From NCBI GenBank assembly GCA_024405115.1, contig JAKSPD010000001.1, positions 118,728 through 182,727 of the forward strand: a DNA stretch of 64,000 nucleotides, in the 5' to 3' direction. Position numbers and translations under genes: made by a program. The notes below the pieces were generated by a model. The model saw only the letters and a list, made by a program, of their open reading frames with translations. It was not told the DNA's origin and did not search any database. Source of the DNA: Lachnospiraceae bacterium. GTDB lineage: Bacteria; Bacillota; Clostridia; Lachnospirales; Lachnospiraceae. This document shows positions 37,001-43,570 of the stretch, piece by piece. Numbering within the stretch: position 1 is the first letter of the stretch; each line of letters begins with the position of its first letter.

Positions 37001-37179
37001 ATTCCGTGAACCTCGGAATGCCTTATGAGTTCCTGCTGTGCCTTAAGGGTGTTCTGCTCCGGTACGAAAAGGTAATACTGCTTCTCCGGATTCTCCACGG
37101 CCAGCTTTGTCAGTTCTTTGTAGATATGGGAGGATTTGCCGCATCCGGCCGCTCCCAGGATAAAATTAAAATGTCCCAT
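34060..37179 (-). CDS. addB: ATP-dependent helicase/nuclease subunit B
   Basis: AddB forms the AddAB complex with AddA. The 1039-residue protein begins MGHFNFILGAAGCGKSSHIY, with a helicase-like P-loop. A C-terminal nuclease motif IIDYKSG is present, and four cysteines for the iron-sulfur cluster can be placed: one in ERCPFSQFAN and three in CDYCRYRAVC. The start is unusual: the ATG at 37179 has no Shine-Dalgarno site and coincides with the predicted transcription start of the promoter at 37186-37215; the frame extends to a TTG at 37215 lacking a ribosome site. It overlaps addA by 14 bases at its 3' end. Confidence 0.95.
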   Translation of the reverse strand: MGHFNFILGAAGCGKSSHIYKELTKLAVENPEKQYYLFVPEQNTLKAQQELIRHSEVHGMLNLDVLSFNLLSFRVMEELGITAPQMLDEMGKSLLMRKALSDVKDELSVYKRKTESSGFVVQLKSMLTEFAQYGVSHAALLEAHEKADTPLLKGKLHDVDLVFERFTKILKADGNRVIPEEIPALLLKNLNESKLLDESVICFDGFTGFTPVQLDIIGRIAEKAESLSFAVTLPKEEALRRAMHFTDLFWLSHETVRKVSETCEKAGLIKGQDMLPDSEAPGSGKYRIRESVTVRSLSLDTETDETRYIASDILKKTRGGGYRYRRMAIAASDLPQYKETIKREFSAAGIPLFIDDRASALDSPVTELIRSGLGSIDEGYSYEDVITYLKNPLKTGREDRDILDITDNYIRALGLKGKKTYQGDWAERKYVPTGMGQYVLSIEEYRKKSLESLFRLHENLKNRKTAGQKAEAVKEFIKDEKLSEKITSDNDARFLSLTLELLDRIDILFGEMQMSMKEFRSMMEAGFSDMKAGVIPGTMDMVSAGDLKRSRFDDIDVLYIVGANEGLIPQVAVGGGLFTDRERMQLASGNLELAPDDRHDASIQEFYLYLCMNKPVKELTITCSKTDRKGKTVKPSVILKEFRTTDVTDFDIPYENTTLTDTGEHGNEKLSKETATMLYGNVLTGSVTRLEGFERCPFSQFANHGLRLRERETFDVEAVDIGRMYHEVLDRVLRELKDRKSDLGKATDEELEQMTGEAVSLVTGEYGGNVMEQSARNRYVATAVRRISLKSIQKLADHYRNGEFVTVDTEHGFTTESDGLKLTGKIDRIDILSDDEREYVKIIDYKSGTDTFEIEKCLMGLQMQLPAYMSEVLTELKRSGKDAVPAGMFLYNLNDPFIKVSEQDKAGKNFRMSGVCINDVSILEKMDKNLKEGDVSSEIIPVNIKKGTPDRYSDVLSEEGFEELLRRNRERMKSDTEKILDGHVEAEPYIQGTKTACDYCRYRAVCGFDRTIKGFSYRRLEKISAKEALGSIEGNDVSI

Positions 37180-37215
37180 ACGATAATTATATCGTATGGG
37201 ACGTACCTTTTTCAA
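37173..37215 (-). promoter_or_regulatory. addB promoter inside a 30-bp inverted repeat
   Basis: TTGAAA (37215-37210) and TATAAT (37191-37186) are 18 bases apart and would start transcription at about 37179, the A of the addB ATG. A perfect 13-bp inverted repeat, GTCCCATACGATA (37173-37185) and TATCGTATGGGAC (37190-37202) with a 4-base centre, is centred on the -10 box and includes the start codon. It may be a repressor operator; if longer transcripts read through, it would form a hairpin hiding the start codon. Confidence 0.6.
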
Positions 37216-37220
37216 CTCAT

Positions 37221-37787
37221 TTACTGTTCAGGAGGTGCTGCAAGTTTTACCGTTTTCTCCTGATATTCATCATTCTTTGCGACGTAGAAGAGAAGTATCT
37301 GTTTCTTCTGTGTTCCGCCGTCAGCACAGTAATTCATGGAGACCTTGACAGTCATTATGTCATTGGAATAAAGCTTTTTCCTCTGCTTTAAGTTCTTTAA
37401 GACTGTTTCCGAGAAAAGCGGATACTGCTTTCCGGAACTGAGATCCCCGAAATCATATTTTTTTAAGACTTCCTTCACACAGCCGGTGTTGTCCTGGTTC
37501 TCATAAATCAGGTCAATCTCAAGTGAAAGCATTTCGCCCACTATTGAATCCACGCCGCTCTTACTCGAAACGGAGAACTGTGCCTCCGGAAGTACCATGT
37601 AACCGTCATCGTAGAAGATTCCGCCACCCTTTATATGACCGGCATAGCAGAGCTTGTCAAAGGAATTCATGTCAATATTGAAATTGAACGGAAAACTCTG
37701 AATCTCATCAGCAAAACACTGCAATGCCATAAGGAGTGACAATGCAAGTGCAGCCAGTATTATCTTGAAAATGGGTTTCTTCTTCAT
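37221..37787 (-). CDS. Small secreted protein upstream of addB
   Basis: I do not recognise this family. The 188-residue protein starts MKKKPIFKIILAALALSL, a signal peptide with cleavage probably after the CFADE region, so it is exported. The mature part is mostly beta-like, with two cysteines (CYAGHIKGGGIF, MNYCADGG, plus CVKEVL). The start at 37787 is favoured because the region is the hydrophobic N terminus; an in-frame ATG at 37796 adds MAR. Neither has a Shine-Dalgarno site, and the predicted transcript start lies only about four bases upstream, so the message may be nearly leaderless. It stops 41 bases before the addB ATG. Confidence 0.65.
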   Translation of the reverse strand: MKKKPIFKIILAALALSLLMALQCFADEIQSFPFNFNIDMNSFDKLCYAGHIKGGGIFYDDGYMVLPEAQFSVSSKSGVDSIVGEMLSLEIDLIYENQDNTGCVKEVLKKYDFGDLSSGKQYPLFSETVLKNLKQRKKLYSNDIMTVKVSMNYCADGGTQKKQILLFYVAKNDEYQEKTVKLAAPPEQ

Positions 37788-37797
37788 ACGTGCCATT

Positions 37798-37826
37798 ATA
37801 GTAACAGATGAACATTACATGGGCAA
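37798..37826 (-). promoter_or_regulatory. Predicted promoter of the small secreted protein
   Basis: TTGCCC (37826-37821) and TACTAT (37803-37798), 17-base spacing, on the minus strand just after the end of tyrS. The start is predicted near 37791, only about four bases before the ATG at 37787. Confidence 0.5.
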
Positions 37827-37837
37827 TACTTTCCAGC

Positions 37838-39067
37838 TTACGAATTCCTTACTTTTACGAAGTTCTTCTTTCCGCGCTTAATGATGATTCCGTCTCCTGA
37901 AAGCTCTGATGCATCAAAAGCCTTCTTTGAGTCTGTAATCTTCACATCTGCCACGGTCACGCCGCCCTGTTCAACGTTTCTTCTGGCATCTCCCCTTGAT
38001 GTGCAGAGCTTCGTGTTTACAAGGAGTGTGAGAAGTTCAACCTTTCCGTCAACGAAGTCCTCAGGCTTTACGTCATATGTGGGAATGTCAGCTGCAGCTC
38101 CGCCACTAAAGAGTGCCTTGGCTGCTGCCTGTGCCTTTTCCGCCTCATCCTTTCCGTGAACGAGCTCGGTAAGCTCATACGCAAGGATTTCCTTTGCCTT
38201 ATTGAGTTCAGCGCCTTCCCATTTCTCCATCTCATGAATCTGATCGAGGGGAAGGAATGTAAGCATCTTGATGCACTTGATTACATCAGCGTCATCAATG
38301 TTTCTCCAGTACTGGTAGAAGTCATAGGGAGTCGTCTTTTCGGGATCAAGCCATACGGCGCCGTTAGCCGTCTTGCCCATCTTCTTTCCTTCTGAATTAA
38401 GGAGAAGTGTGATGGTCATTGCATGGGCGTCCTTTTCAAGCTTCTTTCTGATAAGCTCCGTACCGGCAAGCATGTTAGACCACTGGTCATCACCACCGAA
38501 CTGCATGTTGCAGCCGTAATCCTGGTAGAGGCGGTAGAAATCATATCCCTGCATGAGCATGTAGTTGAACTCAAGGAAAGTGAGTCCCTGCTCCATACGG
38601 TTTACATAACATCTTGCGGCCAGCATCTTGTTGACACTGAAGCACACTCCGATGTCGCGAAGGAATTCAATGTAGTTGAGGCCCATGAGCCAGTCTGCAT
38701 TGTTGACCATGATGGCGTCATCCTTGCCTTCTCCAAAGTGGATGAAACGTGCCATCTGCTTCTTGAAGCAGTCACAGTTATGCTGGATGGTTTCAACGGT
38801 CATCATTTTACGGAGGTCCTGTCTTCCTGACGGGTCACCTACCATTGCAGTGCCGCCGCCGATAAGTGCGATGGGCTTGTTGCCTGCCATCTGAAGTCTC
38901 TTCATGAGGCATAGTGCCATGAAGTGTCCCACATGAAGGCTGTCCGCGGTAGGATCAAAGCCGATGTAGAAAACGGCCTTGCCTTCGTTAACCATTTTTT
39001 TGATTTCTTCCTCATCGGTTACCTGCGCGATAAGACCACGCTCGACGAGTTCCTCATATACTCCCAT
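37838..39067 (-). CDS. tyrS: Tyrosyl-tRNA synthetase
   Basis: TyrS charges tRNA-Tyr. The 409-residue class I synthetase shows YIGFDPTADSLHVGHF (tyrosine-binding residues and the HIGH-type motif as HVGH) near residue 33, and KMGKT as the KMSKS-type loop near residue 230. A C-terminal S4-type RNA-binding domain (TLLVNTKLCTSRGDARRNVE) ends the protein. AGGAG precedes the ATG. The leader after the promoter at 39111-39139 is only about 37 bases, too short for a T-box, so this tyrS is not controlled by one. Confidence 0.97.
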   Translation of the reverse strand: MGVYEELVERGLIAQVTDEEEIKKMVNEGKAVFYIGFDPTADSLHVGHFMALCLMKRLQMAGNKPIALIGGGTAMVGDPSGRQDLRKMMTVETIQHNCDCFKKQMARFIHFGEGKDDAIMVNNADWLMGLNYIEFLRDIGVCFSVNKMLAARCYVNRMEQGLTFLEFNYMLMQGYDFYRLYQDYGCNMQFGGDDQWSNMLAGTELIRKKLEKDAHAMTITLLLNSEGKKMGKTANGAVWLDPEKTTPYDFYQYWRNIDDADVIKCIKMLTFLPLDQIHEMEKWEGAELNKAKEILAYELTELVHGKDEAEKAQAAAKALFSGGAAADIPTYDVKPEDFVDGKVELLTLLVNTKLCTSRGDARRNVEQGGVTVADVKITDSKKAFDASELSGDGIIIKRGKKNFVKVRNS

Positions 39068-39110
39068 TTCATATCTCCTAAAGGTTGTTTAAATTTTAGC
39101 CAGTTTAACC

Positions 39111-39139
39111 ATCTTACCAAAAAGGCCGGTTATTTGCAA
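39111..39139 (-). promoter_or_regulatory. Predicted promoter of tyrS
   Basis: TTGCAA (39139-39134) and TAAGAT (39116-39111) with 17 bases between them, immediately downstream of the radical SAM gene. The start would be near 39104. Confidence 0.6.
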
Positions 39140-39142
39140 CAT

Positions 39143-40213
39143 TTACCTGATAAAGCACATCCTCTGGAAATTTCCGTCATAATCCCAGCTGTGCCTTGCG
39201 CCTCCCGCACAGAACTCCCTCTCGCTGCATGTGGCACATGTTTCGTTAAGGTCAGCAAAATCACGCCTGAAGATTTCAAAGCGATTCTTCCATACATCGG
39301 AGAAACGGTCCTTATAGATGTTTCCCTGTATGGTTTCCGGGCGTTTTTCTATGTCAAGGCATGCGCCGATGTCACCGTCAGCCATGATGCTGGCCGTGTA
39401 AATGCCGGCACAGCAGATGAAGTAATAATCCCTCAGCTCCCTTTCAAGCTCAACTCCCAGATAATGGCTGCAGCCATATGTCACCGGCATGTCCTCCTCA
39501 CGTTTTTCCTTTATGAAATCAAAGAGGTACTTATAATCATCCTTTGTAAGGAGGATGTCAGGATATGTAAGCGCCCTTCCTATCGGCTCCACGCCGATTA
39601 CCCTCCATGAGTCAATGTCAAGCGAAAGCATAGTCTCATAAAGTGCAGGAAGTTCATGGATGTTGCCGTGGTTCACGACGGTGGTGACCTGTACTGCCTT
39701 GAATCCTCCAACCGTAAGGAGGTTGCTGATTCCTGCCATGGCCCTGTCGTATCCTCCAGGGGTACGCCTGAAGGCATCATGTGACGCCGGAAGCCCGTCA
39801 ATACTTACGGAAATCGTGTCCATTCCGCAGTCATGAAGCTTTCTTGCGGTATCCATGTCTATGAGGGTGGCATTACTTGTCATTCCCCAGTGGTACCCGA
39901 GATCATGTGCCATCCCCATGATGTCAAAAAAGTCCCTGCGTAAAAGAGGTTCCCCTCCCGTTATGCACAGCTGCATCTTCTTTATGTCAAAGTCCTCCTT
40001 GACTTCCCTGAGGACCCTCTCATAATCGGAAAAGGTCATCTCAGATGAAGTCACGTCCCCGCACGAGCTTCCGCAGTGAAGGCAGTGCTCGTTGCATCGG
40101 AGCGTCAGCTCCAGGAAAAGATACAGGAGCTTTGGATTTTTATAAAGCAGCTTCCTGTATTCCGAAAGCTGCTTCATATGGTTTCTTTTTATGTTTTCCG
40201 TATTAGTGTTCAT
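39143..40213 (-). CDS. Radical SAM/SPASM enzyme of an rSAM-lipoprotein pair
   Basis: The 356-residue enzyme has the radical SAM cluster motif CNEHCLHC (Cys40, 44, 47), GGEP at residues 86-89, and a SPASM-like C-terminal region: Cys267, 268, 285, and Cys326, 329, 335, 353. Such enzymes use S-adenosylmethionine to make crosslinks or other modifications on ribosomal peptides. Segments such as WGMTSNATLI, VNHGNIHELPALYE and GNIYKDRFSDVWKNRFE resemble, from memory, the Bacteroidota family catalogued as TIGR04133 (rSAM/lipoprotein system). The start overlaps the stop codon of the upstream lipoprotein gene (ATGA), tying the two at a 1:1 coupled translation. The VYGPP repeats of that lipoprotein are the likely substrate. 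An alternative start is Met13. Confidence 0.88.
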   Translation of the reverse strand: MNTNTENIKRNHMKQLSEYRKLLYKNPKLLYLFLELTLRCNEHCLHCGSSCGDVTSSEMTFSDYERVLREVKEDFDIKKMQLCITGGEPLLRRDFFDIMGMAHDLGYHWGMTSNATLIDMDTARKLHDCGMDTISVSIDGLPASHDAFRRTPGGYDRAMAGISNLLTVGGFKAVQVTTVVNHGNIHELPALYETMLSLDIDSWRVIGVEPIGRALTYPDILLTKDDYKYLFDFIKEKREEDMPVTYGCSHYLGVELERELRDYYFICCAGIYTASIMADGDIGACLDIEKRPETIQGNIYKDRFSDVWKNRFEIFRRDFADLNETCATCSEREFCAGGARHSWDYDGNFQRMCFIR

Positions 40214-40632
40214 TGGTTCTCAAAATACTCCGGAGGTCCGTATACGCACTCAGGTATGTTTTCCTCACTACCTGCCTGGCTTTCAAAGTATGACGGCGGG
40301 CCGTATACAAGCGCGGGGATGTTTTCCTCTTCGGTAAAGGAATCCTCTGCCGCCGTTGTCTCCTCATCGTCACCTTCCCAGTATGAGGGCGGGCCGTATA
40401 CATCCTCAGGAATGTTGCTGTTTACATCATAATCATCACCGGTTGTCGTGGGAGCTGCCGTTGTCTTCTTTGTGGCGGTGGTTTCCTCTATGGTGGTCAT
40501 GATTTCCGTTTCAGCCGGGATTTCCGGCGGAGGTCCGTATACACATTCCGGACGGTTGCTGCAGGCGGTGAATGTCAGTGCGCCTCCGGCAACAAGTGCC
40601 CCAAGATACAGTTTTTTCTTTAATTTCTTCAT
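40210..40632 (-). CDS. Lipoprotein with four VYGPP repeats, putative rSAM substrate
   Basis: The 140-residue protein has a lipoprotein signal (basic N terminus, hydrophobic stretch, then Cys24 after FTA; a slightly unusual lipobox). The mature region alternates acidic or Thr/Glu-rich linkers with four repeats: VYGPP at residues 31-35, 78-82, 109-113 and 130-134. The last three extend to VYGPPSYW, VYGPPSYF and VYGPPEYF, each preceded by NIP; the first lacks the second aromatic. The C terminus is ENQ. I chose the start at 40632 because GGAG is six bases upstream; the frame is open further up only through dus. It lies directly before the coupled radical SAM gene. Function of the modified product is unknown. 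Confidence 0.85.
   Translation of the reverse strand: MKKLKKKLYLGALVAGGALTFTACSNRPECVYGPPPEIPAETEIMTTIEETTATKKTTAAPTTTGDDYDVNSNIPEDVYGPPSYWEGDDEETTAAEDSFTEEENIPALVYGPPSYFESQAGSEENIPECVYGPPEYFENQ
40231..40542 (-). repeat. Four VYGPP coding repeats
   Basis: Codons for VYGPP are at 40528-40542, 40387-40401, 40294-40308 and 40231-40245. They are similar but not identical in DNA (third codon positions vary), so the repeats are probably maintained by selection at the protein level. Spacing between repeats shrinks toward the C terminus: 47, 31 and 21 residues from Tyr to Tyr. Confidence 0.9.
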
Positions 40633-40669
40633 TTCAGACTCCAAAACGTGCGGGTTACCCCACAGACAC

Positions 40670-40698
40670 ATTGTATCAGTTAATTGCCGCTTTGGCAA
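40670..40698 (-). promoter_or_regulatory. Promoter of the lipoprotein-rSAM pair
   Basis: TTGCCA (40698-40693) and TACAAT (40675-40670) are exactly 17 bases apart, at the end of dus. The start near 40663 leaves a 31-base leader with GGAG, so the pair can be expressed apart from the upstream operon. Confidence 0.65.
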
Positions 40699-41617
40699 GG
40701 ATTCTGTACGTACTTAAGTCTGAAGCTTTCTTTATCTTTTTCAGCACCTTTTCATCAGGGCAGAGGCTCTCCTTCCAGTAATCCCACAGCTCCTTCATCT
40801 TAAAGAGCACGGGGGTATCTCCTGAAAGGACCTCCACATAAGAGCAGAGAAGGTCGTCATGGAATTCCTCAAATCTCCTTCTGTCCATTATGAGGTTATC
40901 CGCAGCCATTTCACCGTTCTTTATCCTTTCAGCCATTTCAGGATTTGAAACCAGTTTCCGACCTATCATTATTCCAGTCACTCCCGGATATCTTTCAGAA
41001 AAACTGAAAAAGTCCGCCGGACAGCTGATTCCCGGATTAATAGCAACCGGATTTTCACTCATCCCGTACATGTCCTTAAGTACATCCTCATGGATGGCTC
41101 CCTCATAAAACTCCTTCTGAAGCCTCGGATGTATTATCACCTCACTTAACGGGAACTCATTAAGGACTTCCATAATCTCACATCCGGTTTCAGGATCATC
41201 GATTCCTATCCTCATCTTGACTGATACCTTCATGGGGCTTTCCGGAATTATTTCGGAAAGAAGTCTTCTAAGGTTATCGGTATCACTAAGCAGTCCGGCG
41301 CCCTTTCCCTTTTTCACCACCGTTCCGTAAGGACATCCCATGTTGATGTTTACCTCATCATACCCAAAAGCCATAAGATGAACGGACGCACCCTTAAACT
41401 CCACGGCGTTTTTGATGAGAAGCTGTGGCACGATGCACGTTCTCCGGTTGTTTTCAGGAAGGACGTCATTTAAGTTTCTTCGCTTCATCTCCCCCACGGA
41501 GTTGACATCAATAAAAGGCGTGTAAAACCTGTCCACGCCTTCATAATGCTTACGGTAAGTATTTCTGTATATATGGTTTCCTATCCCCTCCAGGGGTGCA
41601 AAGTAAAGGTCCATCAT
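40676..41617 (-). CDS. dus: tRNA-dihydrouridine synthase
   Basis: Dus reduces uridines in the tRNA D-loop with NADPH and FMN. The 313-residue TIM-barrel starts YFAPLEGIGNHIYRN and carries the catalytic cysteine in NINMGCPYGTVVKKGKGAGLL (kept here in pieces: NMGCP, KKGKGAGLL). Phosphate-binding GIMIGRKLVSNP matches the FMN site. Its ATG overlaps the stop codon of the RACo gene (ATGA at 41614-41617; a second ATG follows at once). It is the last gene of the murG-to-dus chain and ends inside the promoter of the lipoprotein-rSAM pair. It belongs to the DusB-like bacterial group, but I cannot say which uridine is modified. Confidence 0.92.
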   Translation of the reverse strand: MMDLYFAPLEGIGNHIYRNTYRKHYEGVDRFYTPFIDVNSVGEMKRRNLNDVLPENNRRTCIVPQLLIKNAVEFKGASVHLMAFGYDEVNINMGCPYGTVVKKGKGAGLLSDTDNLRRLLSEIIPESPMKVSVKMRIGIDDPETGCEIMEVLNEFPLSEVIIHPRLQKEFYEGAIHEDVLKDMYGMSENPVAINPGISCPADFFSFSERYPGVTGIMIGRKLVSNPEMAERIKNGEMAADNLIMDRRRFEEFHDDLLCSYVEVLSGDTPVLFKMKELWDYWKESLCPDEKVLKKIKKASDLSTYRILAKAAIN

Positions 41618-42930
41618 TCAAAACTCATTGCATCGATGTATTCGTCATAGAAAAGTTTTGACGAGGAAAGTTCCTCGTAGCGGCACATAGCCGCAATGTC
41701 CTTGAGCTTTTTACGGTTCTTCTGTGAAAGGGCCATGGATGCACCTGCACCGGCACTGTTGCCGACATAAGTGATCCTTCCGCGGAATTCTTCCGGGAAC
41801 ATTCCTATGGTAAAGGCATTTTCAATGTCAAGGTACATTCCGAAGCCTCCGGCGATGAGTATACGTTTCACATCAGAAGCCCTGATGCCTTCTATCCTGA
41901 GTACGGTCTCTATGGCACCCCTTACGGCAGCCTTTGCAAGCTGAAGGTTCCTCACGTCCTTCTGTGAGACTTTTCCCCCGTCAGAAAGAAGGCGCCCGCT
42001 CTCGCTGCATGTGCCGTTTTTAAGTAAGGCGGCCACCTCGTCGATAAGTTCGCTTCCCTTAAGCTCACCTTTCCCGCTTCCCGCCTCAAATGCAGGGCCT
42101 GCCGGCGATGAACAGCATATGAATCCGTTCCTGTCACCCAGGGCAAACTCACAGTTTGTCCCGAGGTCTATGAGCATTACCTTTTCATCTGATTCATAAA
42201 TGCCGGTGGAAAGGATGCCCGCCGTGGTATCTCCGCCCACATATCCGGCTATGCAGGGGCAGTAATACATCGTGGGTTCAGCTATAAGCTCCTCACCGAA
42301 AAGCGACAGTGGCCTGAACGGGGCCTCGCCTATCGAACGCGGACTCATGGCGGCAAATATATGCTGCATTACGGTGTTTCCGGCAATGCTGAGGTATTTC
42401 ACATCCTTAAATGAATGGCCGGTACCGCACAGTTCTGTCATCAGGTCGTAGACCTGTTCCCTTAAAACCGCGGTCATCCTGAGGAGTTTCTGGTCATTTT
42501 CCGCATACTGTATGCGGCTTATCACATCAGCACCGAATATCGAAAGGGCGTTTTCAGCCCCCGTCTCACCGATGCACTCTCCTGTCTTAAGGTCATAAAG
42601 AAATGCGGCTATCGTGGTGGTGCCGAGGTCAAGCGATAATCCCAGGCCTTCCTTCAGGGGTTCCGGTGGAAGCTTGACTACATTTCTGACCACGGAATTC
42701 TTTCTTCTTTCGACCTTCACGCAGATGTCCTTTTTGGGATAATACCTGCAGCAGAGTTCGTCTTTTCCGTCCACGCCGGCAATGCATCTCCCGCAGATGC
42801 CCTTTCCCCCGCAGGGGGCTGACACCATTATTCCCTCTGCCTCCAGGATGCTTTTAAGGGAGCGCTCATCGCCCTCCCCTAAAATGATTTCCTTTAAATT
42901 ATTTTCGTATTCACAGGTGATCTTAAGCAT
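41614..42930 (-). CDS. RACo-type reductive activator of corrinoid protein
   Basis: This 438-residue protein has a short 2Fe-2S ferredoxin-like N-terminal domain with cysteines in APCGGKGICGRC and ELCC, followed by an ASKHA ATPase-fold domain (DUF4445 type): SLDLGTTTIA, a metal-binding and nucleotide region LIDLGTNCEF, and AGGFGMYLD. RACo proteins use ATP and a low-potential electron to return inactive Co(II) corrinoid proteins to Co(I). The ATG at 42930 overlaps the corrinoid-protein stop by eight bases. The neighbouring corrinoid gene is the clear partner. I chose this start as the ferredoxin domain begins directly there. Confidence 0.88.
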   Translation of the reverse strand: MLKITCEYENNLKEIILGEGDERSLKSILEAEGIMVSAPCGGKGICGRCIAGVDGKDELCCRYYPKKDICVKVERRKNSVVRNVVKLPPEPLKEGLGLSLDLGTTTIAAFLYDLKTGECIGETGAENALSIFGADVISRIQYAENDQKLLRMTAVLREQVYDLMTELCGTGHSFKDVKYLSIAGNTVMQHIFAAMSPRSIGEAPFRPLSLFGEELIAEPTMYYCPCIAGYVGGDTTAGILSTGIYESDEKVMLIDLGTNCEFALGDRNGFICCSSPAGPAFEAGSGKGELKGSELIDEVAALLKNGTCSESGRLLSDGGKVSQKDVRNLQLAKAAVRGAIETVLRIEGIRASDVKRILIAGGFGMYLDIENAFTIGMFPEEFRGRITYVGNSAGAGASMALSQKNRKKLKDIAAMCRYEELSSSKLFYDEYIDAMSFE

Positions 42931-43570
42931 GCATTTCAAGAAGAAGCCTCTCTGCTTCCTTTGCCGCGGTCGCACCGTCCTCAGTATAGACATCGGCACC
43001 GATCTGTGCGCAGAAATCAGCATTCACGGGGGCACCGCCTACAAGCACCTTTACCCTGTCACGTAATCCGGCTTCCTTAAGGCTCTTTACGACGTCCTCC
43101 ATCATGAACATCGTGGTAGTGAGAAGTGCTGAACAGCATACGATTTCACAGCCTTCGTTCTTTACCGTCTCGACGAACTTTTCAGCGGGAACGTCGGTAC
43201 CAAGGTCGATGACCTCAATGTTGCGGCTCTCAAGCATGAGCTTTACGATGTTCTTTCCGATGTCATGAAGGTCTCCCTCAACGGTTCCGATACATGCCTT
43301 TCCGAGTGAGACGCTTCCCTCAGCCAGAAGGAGGGGCTTGATAAGCTCGACACCCTTATTCATGGCCCTTGCTGAAACAAGTACCTCGGGAACGAAAGCC
43401 TCGTTCTTTGCGAAACGATCACCGATGACTGCCATTCCTGCAAGAAGTCCCTCATCAAGGATTTCCTGTGCTGTGCAGCCTTCCTCAATTGCCTGCGGTA
43501 CAAGTACCTTAACGTCCTTTGCCTTGCCTGTCTCAACAGCTGTGGCAATCTTCTCGATTATCTCTTTCAT
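42923..43570 (-). CDS. Corrinoid (B12-binding) methyltransferase carrier protein
   Basis: The 215-residue protein has the MtaC/MtgC-like layout: an N-terminal four-helix cap followed by a Rossmann B12-binding domain with DLHDIGKN (the DxHxxG histidine ligand motif), and later LLTTTMF and GGAPVN. Such proteins shuttle methyl groups from a substrate-specific methyltransferase (methylamines, glycine betaine, methanol, methoxyaromatics) to another enzyme. No methyltransferase gene is visible nearby, so the substrate is unknown. Its ATG overlaps the truA stop (ATGA), and its 3' end overlaps the RACo start. Confidence 0.93.
   Translation of the reverse strand: MKEIIEKIATAVETGKAKDVKVLVPQAIEEGCTAQEILDEGLLAGMAVIGDRFAKNEAFVPEVLVSARAMNKGVELIKPLLLAEGSVSLGKACIGTVEGDLHDIGKNIVKLMLESRNIEVIDLGTDVPAEKFVETVKNEGCEIVCCSALLTTTMFMMEDVVKSLKEAGLRDRVKVLVGGAPVNADFCAQIGADVYTEDGATAAKEAERLLLEMHA

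Noticed and set aside
39068..39143. A T-box riboswitch upstream of tyrS
   Set aside because: The predicted leader is about 37 bases with no antiterminator or specifier loop.
38924..39610. A 228-codon plus-strand frame over tyrS and the radical SAM gene
   Set aside because: It is antisense to two clearly coding genes and crosses their boundary, with no ribosome site or domain.
40633..40669. A terminator between dus and the lipoprotein gene
   Set aside because: GTGGGGT and ACCCGCAC can pair only with a bulge and almost no loop, so a stable hairpin is unlikely.
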